Shown here in pieces: positions 1 to 6,112 of a stretch of 7,417 nt of DNA. Position 1 is the first letter of the stretch. Every line of letters starts with the position of its first letter. The stretch covers positions 1 through 7,417 of the forward strand of contig SXPO01000189.1 of NCBI GenBank assembly GCA_005793285.1, written 5' to 3'. The position numbers and the translations under genes were made by a program. The DNA comes from Nitrospiraceae bacterium (lineage in GTDB: Bacteria > Nitrospirota > Nitrospiria > Nitrospirales > Nitrospiraceae). The notes under the pieces were generated by a model, which had not been told where the DNA came from, ran no database searches, and saw nothing but the letters and a program-made list of their open reading frames with translations.

Positions 1-300
1 AATATCCGTGAGTTGGACAATGTCATCGCCCGCGCCGTCGTCCTCAGCCCCACGGACTACATTGAACCGGCGGTGCTGGCTTTGCTGCCGGAAGACGCGG
101 GACTTCGCGCCCAGGACAACAACTCCCTGTCATATCTGGACGTGCCCTACCACGAATCCATGAATGAGCACGGCCGATACATCATTGATCGTGCCATTGA
201 GCAGGCAAACGGCAATCAGACGAAAGCCGCCGAATTTCTCAAGCTTCAACGCACCTATCTACTTCGATTGATCAAGCAGCACAAATCCAGGCAGGAGTAA
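1..300 (+). CDS. Sigma-54-dependent NtrC-type response regulator, C-terminal fragment
   Basis: The open frame enters at base 1 and ends at a TAA at 298-300, giving 99 visible residues; the true start is left of the window. The fragment opens with NIRELDNVI, which matches the conserved G-N-[VI]-R-E-L-E-N segment at the end of the AAA+ sigma-54 interaction domain (sensor II region). A variable linker follows (about residues 17-50), then a Fis-type helix-turn-helix (about 55-95) with the typical NGNQTKAAEFL helix and the recognition helix LQRTYLLRLIKQ. Family knowledge: such proteins bind enhancer-like sites and use ATP to open RNA polymerase-sigma-54 promoters, usually under a sensor kinase. 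The receiver domain and Walker motifs are not visible, so a two-component role is inferred only. It converges on the murU-like gene with a 22-bp gap, so no shared operon is implied. The family call is firm; its target genes are unknown. Confidence 0.9.
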   Translation, partial: NIRELDNVIARAVVLSPTDYIEPAVLALLPEDAGLRAQDNNSLSYLDVPYHESMNEHGRYIIDRAIEQANGNQTKAAEFLKLQRTYLLRLIKQHKSRQE

Positions 301-322
301 GAAAGCGCTTACGCGCAAGCCG

Positions 323-1072
323 TTAGGCCTGAGCCGCGGCAGGCTTCCGATCGTCCAATCGTATCAACCCTGCTCGCACATCCTGCTCCGCCTGCCCATA
401 CCGTTCGGCGGTTCCGATATCAGACCAGTATCCCTTCAGATCATACCCGAGCACCACATCGCCTCTCGTGATAGCCGCCACATAGGGATCGATGATCGAC
501 GACGCCACGCCCTTCGGCACCTCCCGCAGCAACCTGGGATTCACAATATGGATTCCGGCAAACATCCGTGGGATAGCCGGAACCGGCGGTGAAAGGCCTT
601 TTCCCGTAATACGCACGATCCGATTCTCCGCCCCTACCTCCACCAGCCCCCAGCCGGCGGCATCGGGATCTTCCCGCAACACCAATGTCGCCGCTGCCTG
701 GTTTGTGTGATGGAATGCCCAGAGCGCAGTGAGATCCAATTCGACGAGGGTATCTCCGTTCAGCACCAGCACTGGTTCACCAGAAAAATACGGCTCCGCC
801 TGCTTGATCCCCCCGCCGGTCCCAAGAATCATCGGCTCACGCGAGTAGATAATGCGAAGGCCGAACTGCGAGCCGTTACCCAGCGCCTGTTCGATCATGG
901 GGCCAAGATAATGCAGATTGATGACCACATCATGGAACCCGTGACGCTTCAGCAACAATAAGTTCCAGACGATCAGCGGCGTCCCGCCGATAGGAAGCAG
1001 CGGCTTGGGCATCCTGTTGGTCAATGGTCTGAGGCGGGTTCCAAGCCCAGCCGCGAGAATCATGGCTTTCAT
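323..1072 (-). CDS. murU: MurU-like sugar-1-phosphate nucleotidyltransferase
   Basis: A 249-residue, full-length single-domain nucleotidyltransferase (Rossmann-like GT-A fold). Visible motifs: the pyrophosphorylase signature LAAGLGTRLRPLT (residues 6-18), PKPL (22-25) with the usual nucleotide/phosphate-binding lysine, GTGGGI (84-89) contacting the base, NGD (105-107) supplying one metal-binding Asp, and WSDIGT (216-221) supplying the second. The size and the absence of a left-handed beta-helix or acyltransferase tail fit MurU (UTP + MurNAc-1-phosphate -> UDP-MurNAc + PPi), the cytoplasmic peptidoglycan-recycling enzyme. Related short mannose-1-phosphate guanylyltransferases share these motifs, so the substrate is inferred from the kinase-like gene directly upstream on the same strand, the amgK-murU order known in Pseudomonas. 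The ATG at 1072 gives the canonical MKAMILAAG start; ATG at 1063 is a weaker alternative. No Shine-Dalgarno sequence is seen, and an inverted repeat ends 15 bases before the ATG. Superfamily is near certain, MurU activity moderate. Confidence 0.8.
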   Translation of the reverse strand: MKAMILAAGLGTRLRPLTNRMPKPLLPIGGTPLIVWNLLLLKRHGFHDVVINLHYLGPMIEQALGNGSQFGLRIIYSREPMILGTGGGIKQAEPYFSGEPVLVLNGDTLVELDLTALWAFHHTNQAAATLVLREDPDAAGWGLVEVGAENRIVRITGKGLSPPVPAIPRMFAGIHIVNPRLLREVPKGVASSIIDPYVAAITRGDVVLGYDLKGYWSDIGTAERYGQAEQDVRAGLIRLDDRKPAAAQA

Positions 1073-1087
1073 GGCAAACTGTACGGG

Positions 1088-1164
1088 GTGAGGCGTGAGG
1101 AGTAAGGGGAGAACGTCGGCTGATGGTCTCTTTGTCTCTTCACCCCTAACCCCTTACCCCTCAC
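1088..1164. repeat. Inverted array of GTRAGG heptamers
   Basis: Most of the gap between the kinase and the nucleotidyltransferase is an imperfect inverted repeat. The left arm (1088-1109) reads as 7-base units on the + strand: GTGAGGC, GTGAGGA, GTAAGGG. The right arm (1143-1164) read on the - strand gives GTGAGGG, GTAAGGG, GTTAGGG. Aligned over 22 positions the arms differ at only four, one of which is a G-T wobble, so the transcript could fold into a long stem with a loop of about 33 bases (1110-1142). No T-run follows on either strand, so it does not look like an intrinsic terminator. It lies inside the amgK-murU transcript and may affect RNA stability or murU translation. A related smaller copy is at 5055-5082, suggesting a dispersed family. 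I do not recognise a named repeat family. Confidence 0.7.
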
Positions 1165-1167
1165 TGG

Positions 1168-2271
1168 CTACTGCAATTCAGGCACATACGGAGTGAGATG
1201 CGTTCGGAGCGTCTCCAACTCTGGATATTTCTGGAGATTACGTTTGACATAACCCAGCACACGAGGAATGTCTGCCAAGAACTTTGGATTGCCTTTGACG
1301 CGATCGATATAGACAAAACGCCCGGCCGCTTTGAGATTACGCTGGATGCTGGTGAGATCGAACAGACGTCGAAATGCGGCGCGATTGTCCCACGCGAAGC
1401 GCCGCTCGGCCAACTGATCGAGATAGTAATCCACCAAAGCATCGACCAGCGATTCATCGAGCTGAATATAGGCATCCCGCAAAAGCGACGCCAAATCATA
1501 CGTCGACGGCCCCATCAACGCGTCTTGAAAATCGATCACGCCAAGCCGCGCTCCATCAACCATCAGGTTGCGCGAGTGGTAATCCCGATGCACGAAGACA
1601 CGCGGCTGGCCGGCCAGCAGATCCGCAATCTGCTCGAACTCGCGGCGGATCGGCATCCAGTCGTCGGCGCACATCGGTTTGCCCTGGCGCGCCACGATGC
1701 CATACTCCAGAAAATGATCGAACTCCCACAGGAGCAGCGGCGCATCGAAACTGCGGTGAAATGCCAGGCACCCCTGGTCAGCAGGCGTTGCGCCCTTGAG
1801 CTGCATCTGCACTAACAGGTCAATCGCCTGTTTGTATCGGGATTCCAAACCAGACACGTCCGCCAAGCTGACCGCTTCCGCCAGCGTCACGTCGCCGAAA
1901 TCCTCCAGATACAACAGTCCGGCCGCCTGATCGTACCAATACAGCGTCGGCACCGACACCCCGGCCTTCGCCAAATGCGACATGATATTGAGAAACGGCA
2001 ACTCGGCAATCCGATGTGTGGCGCCGCTTACGGCCTCTTCGGACTGCTTGAACGCTTCCGGCTCGGCCAGCTGCATCAGAATCAGGGAATGAGGAAGCCC
2101 TCCTGTGAGAGCCACGCGATAGTAGCGCCGATTAGACGCATCCCCCGCCAACGGCGTCATCCCTCGCACAATCACGCCGGGAGCAAGATGGGCTTCGACG
2201 GTCCGCGCTACAAGCGTTTGATCCGGTGGAGCAAGCGGAGCTTTGGGAGGAGCAGGATTCACTGTCGTCAT
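1168..2271 (-). CDS. amgK: AmgK-like aminosugar kinase (APH/choline kinase fold)
   Basis: Read from the ATG at 2271 the product is 367 residues. It has the aminoglycoside phosphotransferase fold: the N-lobe motif GDASNRRYYRV (43-53, the GDAS.RRY.R signature of the AmgK group), a linker LYLEDFGD (120-127), the catalytic Brenner motif VHRDYHSRNLMV (227-238; H228, D230, N235) and the metal-binding Asp in IDFQDALMGPSTYDLASLL (246-264; D247). AmgK phosphorylates C1 of MurNAc/GlcNAc with ATP in the cytoplasm, feeding MurU. That role is inferred from these motifs and from the murU-like gene 95 bp downstream on the same strand; phosphorylation of another sugar cannot be excluded. Start choice: the frame stays open to a TTG at 2322, but a near-consensus promoter lies between 2281 and 2309 and would sit inside that longer version, and the extra 17 residues look non-family. 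ATG 2160 (residue 38) would cut into the N-lobe. No Shine-Dalgarno sequence precedes ATG 2271. Confidence 0.82.
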   Translation of the reverse strand: MTTVNPAPPKAPLAPPDQTLVARTVEAHLAPGVIVRGMTPLAGDASNRRYYRVALTGGLPHSLILMQLAEPEAFKQSEEAVSGATHRIAELPFLNIMSHLAKAGVSVPTLYWYDQAAGLLYLEDFGDVTLAEAVSLADVSGLESRYKQAIDLLVQMQLKGATPADQGCLAFHRSFDAPLLLWEFDHFLEYGIVARQGKPMCADDWMPIRREFEQIADLLAGQPRVFVHRDYHSRNLMVDGARLGVIDFQDALMGPSTYDLASLLRDAYIQLDESLVDALVDYYLDQLAERRFAWDNRAAFRRLFDLTSIQRNLKAAGRFVYIDRVKGNPKFLADIPRVLGYVKRNLQKYPELETLRTHLTPYVPELQ

Positions 2272-2280
2272 AGGGGGCGG

Positions 2281-2309
2281 ATTATAGCGAGGGTCCTCAA
2301 ACTTGTCAC
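2281..2309 (-). promoter_or_regulatory. Near-consensus sigma-70 promoter for the kinase
   Basis: On the - strand a -35 box GTGACA (2309-2304, 5 of 6 matches to TTGACA) is followed by a 17-base spacer and a perfect -10 box TATAAT (2286-2281). The expected start site, about seven bases past the -10 box, is near 2274, only about three bases before the ATG at 2271. The kinase mRNA would therefore be nearly leaderless, consistent with the run of C just before the ATG and the missing Shine-Dalgarno sequence. It lies in the 55-bp gap after the vanZ-like stop, so amgK-murU can be expressed apart from vanZ. The match to consensus is directly visible; activity is inferred. Confidence 0.72.
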
Positions 2310-2326
2310 GAAGACCGCTCAATCGA

Positions 2327-2737
2327 TCAGCGTTTGTTGCGTATGATCGATGCCGAACTCACCGGCCACAGACTGTCGAGGCAAGACATAACCGCCGCGC
2401 CGACGGCCGCGCCGATGGTATCAGCTACCCAATCGAGCCAGCTCGAGTCTCGAAAAGGCACGAACGACTGATGGACTTCATCGCTAACCCCATACAGAGA
2501 CGTGAAGAAAACGGCCAGAGGCAAGGCCATGTTTCCCCATGACTCGTTCGTCCCCCGGCACAAGGCCCGATAGCACAGCCCTCCCAATGCCGCATATTCA
2601 ACCCCATGCAGCACCTTGTCACTGAAAGACAAGACAAACGACGGAAGATCGTCTTCCGGATGAGGCTGCGACGACAAATAGAAAATCAGTCCGGCATAGG
2701 CGCACACCGGTATCCAGTATCGGAGAAATGTGCTCAC
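2327..2737 (-). CDS. VanZ-like small membrane protein
   Basis: From the GTG at 2737 this encodes 136 residues of a VanZ-family integral membrane protein. Family hallmarks are FYLSSQP (19-25) at the end of the first helix, SDKVLHGVEYAALGGL (39-54) with the conserved Lys/His/Glu, and the block GVSDEVHQSFVPFRDSSWLDW (about 83-103) followed by a final helix rich in Gly/Ala. About four membrane segments are expected, near 5-21, 43-60, 70-86 and 104-120. VanZ itself gives low-level teicoplanin resistance by an unclear mechanism, and most relatives are uncharacterised, so the biochemical function here is unknown. GTG 2737 is preferred over TTG 2770 because AAGGA lies six bases upstream and because the extra 11 residues contain only soluble, non-family sequence. 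The gene is head-to-head with the GH57 gene and precedes the AmgK/MurU-like pair, which suggests an envelope role. Confidence 0.87.
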   Translation of the reverse strand: MSTFLRYWIPVCAYAGLIFYLSSQPHPEDDLPSFVLSFSDKVLHGVEYAALGGLCYRALCRGTNESWGNMALPLAVFFTSLYGVSDEVHQSFVPFRDSSWLDWVADTIGAAVGAAVMSCLDSLWPVSSASIIRNKR

Positions 2738-2743
2738 TGCTTT

Positions 2744-2748
2744 TCCTT
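2744..2748 (-). promoter_or_regulatory. Ribosome binding site deciding the vanZ-like start
   Basis: AAGGA, within GGAAAGGAAAA on the - strand, sits six bases upstream of the GTG at 2737. It favours this start over the upstream TTG at 2770, which has no comparable site. Confidence 0.7.
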
Positions 2749-2779
2749 TCCAGCGAGAAGGCGCCGGCAAATATCACCA

Positions 2780-2807
2780 TTGATTGCACGCCCCCTATCC
2801 CTATGAC
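2780..2807 (+). promoter_or_regulatory. Weak candidate promoter for the GH57 operon
   Basis: The 102-bp divergent gap (2738-2839) must carry promoters for both directions. The best rightward match is TTGATT (2780-2785, 4 of 6) with a 16-base spacer to TATGAC (2802-2807, 4 of 6), predicting a start near 2814. An alternative is TTGCAC (2784-2789) with 17 bases to CATACT (2807-2812). Both are weak. I found no good leftward promoter for the vanZ-like gene and no sigma-54 -24/-12 pair here. Confidence 0.25.
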
Positions 2808-2822
2808 ATACTTTATCCAACA

Positions 2823-2843
2823 ATGGACTTATTCCCCCAATGA
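2823..2843 (+). other. Possible six-codon leader ORF overlapping the GH57 start
   Basis: ATG at 2823 opens a six-codon reading frame (MDLFPQ) that ends at a TGA (2841-2843) overlapping the GH57 ATG (2840) in an ATGA arrangement. The GH57 start has no Shine-Dalgarno sequence and no upstream in-frame alternative before a TGA at 2804, so translational coupling from this leader is conceivable. The leader also lacks a visible ribosome binding site, so it may be chance. Confidence 0.2.
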
Positions 2844-5044
2844 AGCGCGCCCACGTCTGCTTCCTGTGGCATATGCACCAGCCCTATTACACCGATCCGG
2901 TGGCTGGATCGGCCAGTATGCCCTGGGTGCGGCTCCATGCGACCAAAGCCTACTACGACATGGCGTACCTGCTGGAGCAATTTCCAGCCGTGCATGCAAC
3001 GTTCAATTTCACCCCGTCGCTTCTGTTGCAATTACAAGAGATCGGTACCGGCGCCGTGCGTGATCTCTTTCTCGAACATGCGCAGCGGCCTGCAGCAGAC
3101 CTGACCGGCGAAGAACAAGCCTTTCTGATCCACCATTTCTTTTCCGCCAATTGGGCCACGATGGTGCGTCCGTACCCGCGCTACCATGAATTGCTGGTGA
3201 AGCGTGGATTAGACATACAGGGACAGGATCTTAAACGCCTGACTGAACGGTTTTCCGTTCAGGATTTTCTGGATCTGCAAGTCTGGCACAATCTTGCCTG
3301 GTTTGGATATGGCGCCGTCGCTCACTATCCCCGCTTGGCCGCACTGCGCAACAAGGATCGTGGCTTTACGGAAGAGGAGAAACAGGAAGTATTGGCGCTC
3401 CAACTCGCGACCATGCGCAAAATCGTCCCTCTCTATCGACAGCTTTTAGAACGGGAACAAATCGAGCTCACGACGACGCCCTTCTTTCACCCGATTCTCC
3501 CACTCGTCATCGATACCGACCTCACCCGGCGCACCAGGCCGGATCTCCCGCTGCCGGCTCGTTTCCATGCCCCAGAAGATGCCGAGGCACAACTCCGGCT
3601 GGCCGTCGACTTTCACAGCAAAACATTCGGCCGCGCGCCGGCAGGCTTATGGCCATCGGAAGGGTCGGTCTGCCCTGAGCTGCTCCCCCTCATCCATGGC
3701 GCCGGTCTGCGCTGGCTGGCGACTGATGAAGGCATCCTCGCCCGTTCGATGGAGTTGGAGGGGCGGCCATGGAATCGGCAAGGATCGCTCTACCGGTTCT
3801 ATCGGGAGGGACTGTCCGGGCAGGAATTGACCATGCTGTTTCGAGACCGAGAGATATCCGACGCGTTCGGATTTGTGTACCACAAGACGACGCCGGAATC
3901 AGCCGCCGACGATGTGCTCCGGCGGCTGCGGAACATCATCCGGGAGACGGCACAGGAGGACCTCGTCATCGGCATAATCCTGGACGGAGAAAATCCTTGG
4001 GAGCATTACCACGACGGCGGCGAGCGATTTCTCTCCCTCCTGTATTCCACGTTTTCACAACGCACCCTGGATCAGGAACACAATGTCGCCGTCCAATCCA
4101 CGACCGTCTCCGAGGCGATGACCGCGGCTCCTCCCTCACAGCATCTGTCCTGCCTACATTCCGGCTCATGGATCAATACCGACTATAAAATCTGGATCGG
4201 CCATGAGGAGGATAATCGAGGCTGGGATCTCCTCGGCCACACCAGAGCGCGCCTCGCAACCCTCGCACCGAATCTTCCGCCGGACCGCGGGCAGGCGGCA
4301 TGGAACGAACTCTACGCCGCCGAGGGCAGCGACTGGTTCTGGTGGTACGGTGATGATTTCGAGACAGACTTCAAATCGGAATTCGATCGGCTGTTCAGAA
4401 CGCATCTTCGCAACGTGTGGACGCATATGGGCCTGACACCGCCGGACCAGCTGAGCCAGCCGGTTTGCACGGCAGTCTTCGTGCCTGAGACTGAGAGCGT
4501 CATTCAGCCACGCTCGTTGCTGTCTCCGACGATCGATGGAATGGTGACCAATTTTTTCGAATGGCGCGGGGCAGGGACCATCAATACGCAGCCGCCGCTG
4601 GGCGCCATGTGGAAAGCCGACGGGCTGTTCACCGGCGTCCGATTCTGCTGGAGCCATGAGTGGCTTTCCCTCCGGTTCGATTTCGACGAAGCGGCACAGG
4701 CGCGGCACCGCGGCATGCGCGTGGACATCATGCTGCAAAACCAGCACCATATGTTTCGGCTCGCGTTCGCGCTGGACCCGCCTGGCCCTGATCATTTTGT
4801 GCTGTCTCACGCAACCGGACTGGACGCGTGGATGGAGATCGGGCGCTACCGCTCCATTTGCCTCAACCGCGTGTTGGAGTTGGCCCTCCCCTGGAAAGAT
4901 CTGCGGCTCGAACCTGAACAGGACGTACAGATGTCGATCGTCATTATCGAGCAGGGTCTTGAAGTGTCCCGTTACCCGCATCAGCGGCCTGCGGTATTGA
5001 CCCTGCCAGGGCCGGAATTCGACGCCGCCATGTGGCGAGTATGA
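2840..5044 (+). CDS. GH57 family alpha-glucan-type glycoside hydrolase
   Basis: A 734-residue cytoplasmic protein without signal peptide. It shows GH57 conserved regions in order: region 1 HMHQPYY (11-17), region 2 ELTTTPFFHPI (209-219), region 3 GLWPSEGSV (269-277) with the predicted nucleophile E274, region 4 ILDGENPWE (380-388) with the predicted acid/base D382, and the late motif GSDWFWWYGDD (496-506) typical of the amylopullulanase/COG1449 branch. The (beta/alpha)7 barrel and following helical bundle occupy about 1-535. Residues from about 560 to the end (PTIDGMVTNFFEW through RYPHQRPAVLTL) look like a C-terminal beta-sandwich of the CBM9/DOMON type found in related GH57 proteins. GH57 enzymes retain configuration and act mostly on alpha-1,4 or alpha-1,6 glucans; amylase, pullulanase or transferase action here is undetermined. 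Lack of a secretion signal suggests an internal substrate such as glycogen or maltodextrin. It heads the rightward operon. The upstream frame closes at 2804 with no other start codon, so ATG 2840 is firm. Confidence 0.92.
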   Translation: MKRAHVCFLWHMHQPYYTDPVAGSASMPWVRLHATKAYYDMAYLLEQFPAVHATFNFTPSLLLQLQEIGTGAVRDLFLEHAQRPAADLTGEEQAFLIHHFFSANWATMVRPYPRYHELLVKRGLDIQGQDLKRLTERFSVQDFLDLQVWHNLAWFGYGAVAHYPRLAALRNKDRGFTEEEKQEVLALQLATMRKIVPLYRQLLEREQIELTTTPFFHPILPLVIDTDLTRRTRPDLPLPARFHAPEDAEAQLRLAVDFHSKTFGRAPAGLWPSEGSVCPELLPLIHGAGLRWLATDEGILARSMELEGRPWNRQGSLYRFYREGLSGQELTMLFRDREISDAFGFVYHKTTPESAADDVLRRLRNIIRETAQEDLVIGIILDGENPWEHYHDGGERFLSLLYSTFSQRTLDQEHNVAVQSTTVSEAMTAAPPSQHLSCLHSGSWINTDYKIWIGHEEDNRGWDLLGHTRARLATLAPNLPPDRGQAAWNELYAAEGSDWFWWYGDDFETDFKSEFDRLFRTHLRNVWTHMGLTPPDQLSQPVCTAVFVPETESVIQPRSLLSPTIDGMVTNFFEWRGAGTINTQPPLGAMWKADGLFTGVRFCWSHEWLSLRFDFDEAAQARHRGMRVDIMLQNQHHMFRLAFALDPPGPDHFVLSHATGLDAWMEIGRYRSICLNRVLELALPWKDLRLEPEQDVQMSIVIIEQGLEVSRYPHQRPAVLTLPGPEFDAAMWRV

Positions 5045-5054
5045 CAATCGGTAA

Positions 5055-5082
5055 AGGGGAAAGAGTGGACTTTCTTTCCCCT
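5055..5082. repeat. Perfect 10-bp hairpin between GH57 and galT
   Basis: AGGGGAAAGA (5055-5064) and its exact complement TCTTTCCCCT (5073-5082) flank an eight-base loop. The stem fills much of the 63-bp gap between the two genes and ends 14 bases before the galT ribosome binding site. No U-rich tail follows on either strand, so it is unlikely to be an intrinsic terminator; an RNA-stability or processing role is possible. Read on the - strand, 5075-5092 continues into AAGGGGTGAGGGG, the same heptamer sequence as the repeat at 1088-1164. Confidence 0.65.
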
Positions 5083-5096
5083 CACCCCTTGCCTGT

Positions 5097-5102
5097 AGGA
5101 GG
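5097..5102 (+). promoter_or_regulatory. Strong ribosome binding site of galT-like gene
   Basis: AGGAGG sits five bases upstream of the ATG at 5108, a full anti-16S match. It is the best ribosome binding site in the window and fixes the start of the GalT-like protein. Confidence 0.85.
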
Positions 5103-5107
5103 AAGCG

Positions 5108-6112
5108 ATGTCTGATTTACGACGCGATCCCATCGTAGACCGTTGGGTGATTATCTCCACCGATCGGAGCGGCCGGCCACATGACTTTGTCCCGTTACTG
5201 CCGGCCAAACCGGTGTCCTCGATTCTCTGTCCGTTTTGCCCGGGACAGGAAAGGCTGACGCCGAAAGAAATCATGGCGTACCGGCCGCAGCCAGCCGAGC
5301 CCAACTCGCCCGGCTGGACCGTGCGTGTGGTGCCAAACAAGTTTCCCGCTCTTCAAGTCGAGGGCGATATCGGACGGGAAGGCGTCGGACTGTACGACCG
5401 AATGAACGGCGTGGGTGCGCACGAGATCATCATCGAATCACCAGGGCACCAGGACAGCCTCGCGGATTTGCCGGCCCAAAAGATCGAAGACGTGCTGCGG
5501 ACATATCGGGATCGCATCATCGACCTAAAAAAAGATCTGCGCCTTCGCTATATCCTCGTCTTCAAAAACCACGGCCCCTCAGCCGGCGCCACGCTGGAAC
5601 ACAGCCATTCGCAATTGATCGCGCTCCCAATCGTGCCGACCAGTGTCCAGGAAGAAATCGACGGTTGCCGGGCCCACTTCGAGCAGAAGGAGCGCTGCAT
5701 CTATTGTGACATCCTCCGGCAAGATCTCAGCGACGGCGACCGCGTCGTAGCCGAAAATCAGGAATTCGTCTGTGTCACCCCCTATGCGCCTCGGGTTCCC
5801 TTCGAAATGTGGATCTTACCCAAGCGCCACGCCGGTTATTTTGAGGAAAGCCAGAAGTCCCAGTTCGAATGCCTCGCGCCGATCCTGTCCGAATGTCTCC
5901 GGCGCATGGACAAGGCGCTTGCCCGCCCCGCATACAATTTCATGCTGCACAGCTCCCCACTGCACGAACGGACCGGCGAGTTTTACCACTGGCACCTGGA
6001 GATCATTCCCAAGCTCACCCAGGTTGCCGGGTTCGAATGGGGCACAGGCTTCTACATTAACCCGGTCTCGCCGGAAGAATCGGCGAAGTCCCTCCGTGAT
6101 GTGGAGATCTGA
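5108..6112 (+). CDS. galT: GalT-superfamily nucleotidylyltransferase (GalT or ADP-glucose phosphorylase)
   Basis: A complete 334-residue protein of the HIT/GalT superfamily, made of two HIT-like halves. The N-terminal RWVIISTDRSGRP (12-24) is the GalT nucleotide-binding segment. Zinc site 1 is C41/C44 (CPFC), H114 (SPGH) and H165. The active-site loop EHSHSQ (164-169) gives nucleophile H167 and Q169, aligning with H166/Q168 of E. coli GalT. A second CxxC (C197/C200) with H241 and H296 (YHWHLEI) resembles the second zinc site of Arabidopsis At5g18200, an ADP-glucose phosphorylase that also has HSHSQ rather than the HPHGQ of E. coli GalT. The enzyme therefore moves a nucleotidyl group through a His intermediate, either UMP between glucose-1-P and galactose-1-P (Leloir pathway) or AMP from ADP-glucose to phosphate. 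The GH57 gene upstream fits alpha-glucan turnover, favouring the latter slightly. No galK or galE is visible. The stop overlaps the next ATG by one base. Comparisons with E. coli and Arabidopsis are from memory. Confidence 0.88.
   Translation: MSDLRRDPIVDRWVIISTDRSGRPHDFVPLLPAKPVSSILCPFCPGQERLTPKEIMAYRPQPAEPNSPGWTVRVVPNKFPALQVEGDIGREGVGLYDRMNGVGAHEIIIESPGHQDSLADLPAQKIEDVLRTYRDRIIDLKKDLRLRYILVFKNHGPSAGATLEHSHSQLIALPIVPTSVQEEIDGCRAHFEQKERCIYCDILRQDLSDGDRVVAENQEFVCVTPYAPRVPFEMWILPKRHAGYFEESQKSQFECLAPILSECLRRMDKALARPAYNFMLHSSPLHERTGEFYHWHLEIIPKLTQVAGFEWGTGFYINPVSPEESAKSLRDVEI

Noticed and set aside
301..322. Possible bidirectional terminator between the converging regulator and murU-like genes
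   Set aside because: Only 4-bp stems (GCTT/AAGC or GCGC/GCGC) can be drawn and there is no T-run on either strand.
1081..1167. CRISPR-like array
   Set aside because: The repeat unit is only seven bases, the units are contiguous without spacers, and the two halves are inverted.
1198..1815. Open frame of 205 codons on the + strand opposite the kinase gene
   Set aside because: It is an antisense shadow of the AmgK-like coding sequence without family features.
2272..2322. Upstream TTG start at 2322 giving a 384-residue kinase
   Set aside because: The extension covers a near-consensus promoter, has no ribosome binding site and adds residues unlike the family N-terminus; ATG 2271 is preferred.
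2738..2770. Upstream TTG start at 2770 giving a 147-residue VanZ-like protein
   Set aside because: The GTG at 2737 has AAGGA at ideal spacing, and that ribosome binding site would lie inside the longer frame.
2738..2839. Sigma-54 promoter in the divergent gap, suggested by the sigma-54 regulator nearby
   Set aside because: No GG-N10-GC (-24/-12) element resembling consensus was seen on either strand in this gap.
4166..5047. Long open frame of 293 codons on the - strand opposite the GH57 gene
   Set aside because: It lies entirely antisense to a protein with full GH57 motifs, has no recognisable domain and no ribosome binding site, and is expected from codon bias in GC-rich DNA.
5055..5090. 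Intrinsic terminator after the GH57 gene
   Set aside because: The 10-bp stem is perfect but no U-tract follows in either direction, and galT follows closely with a strong ribosome binding site.
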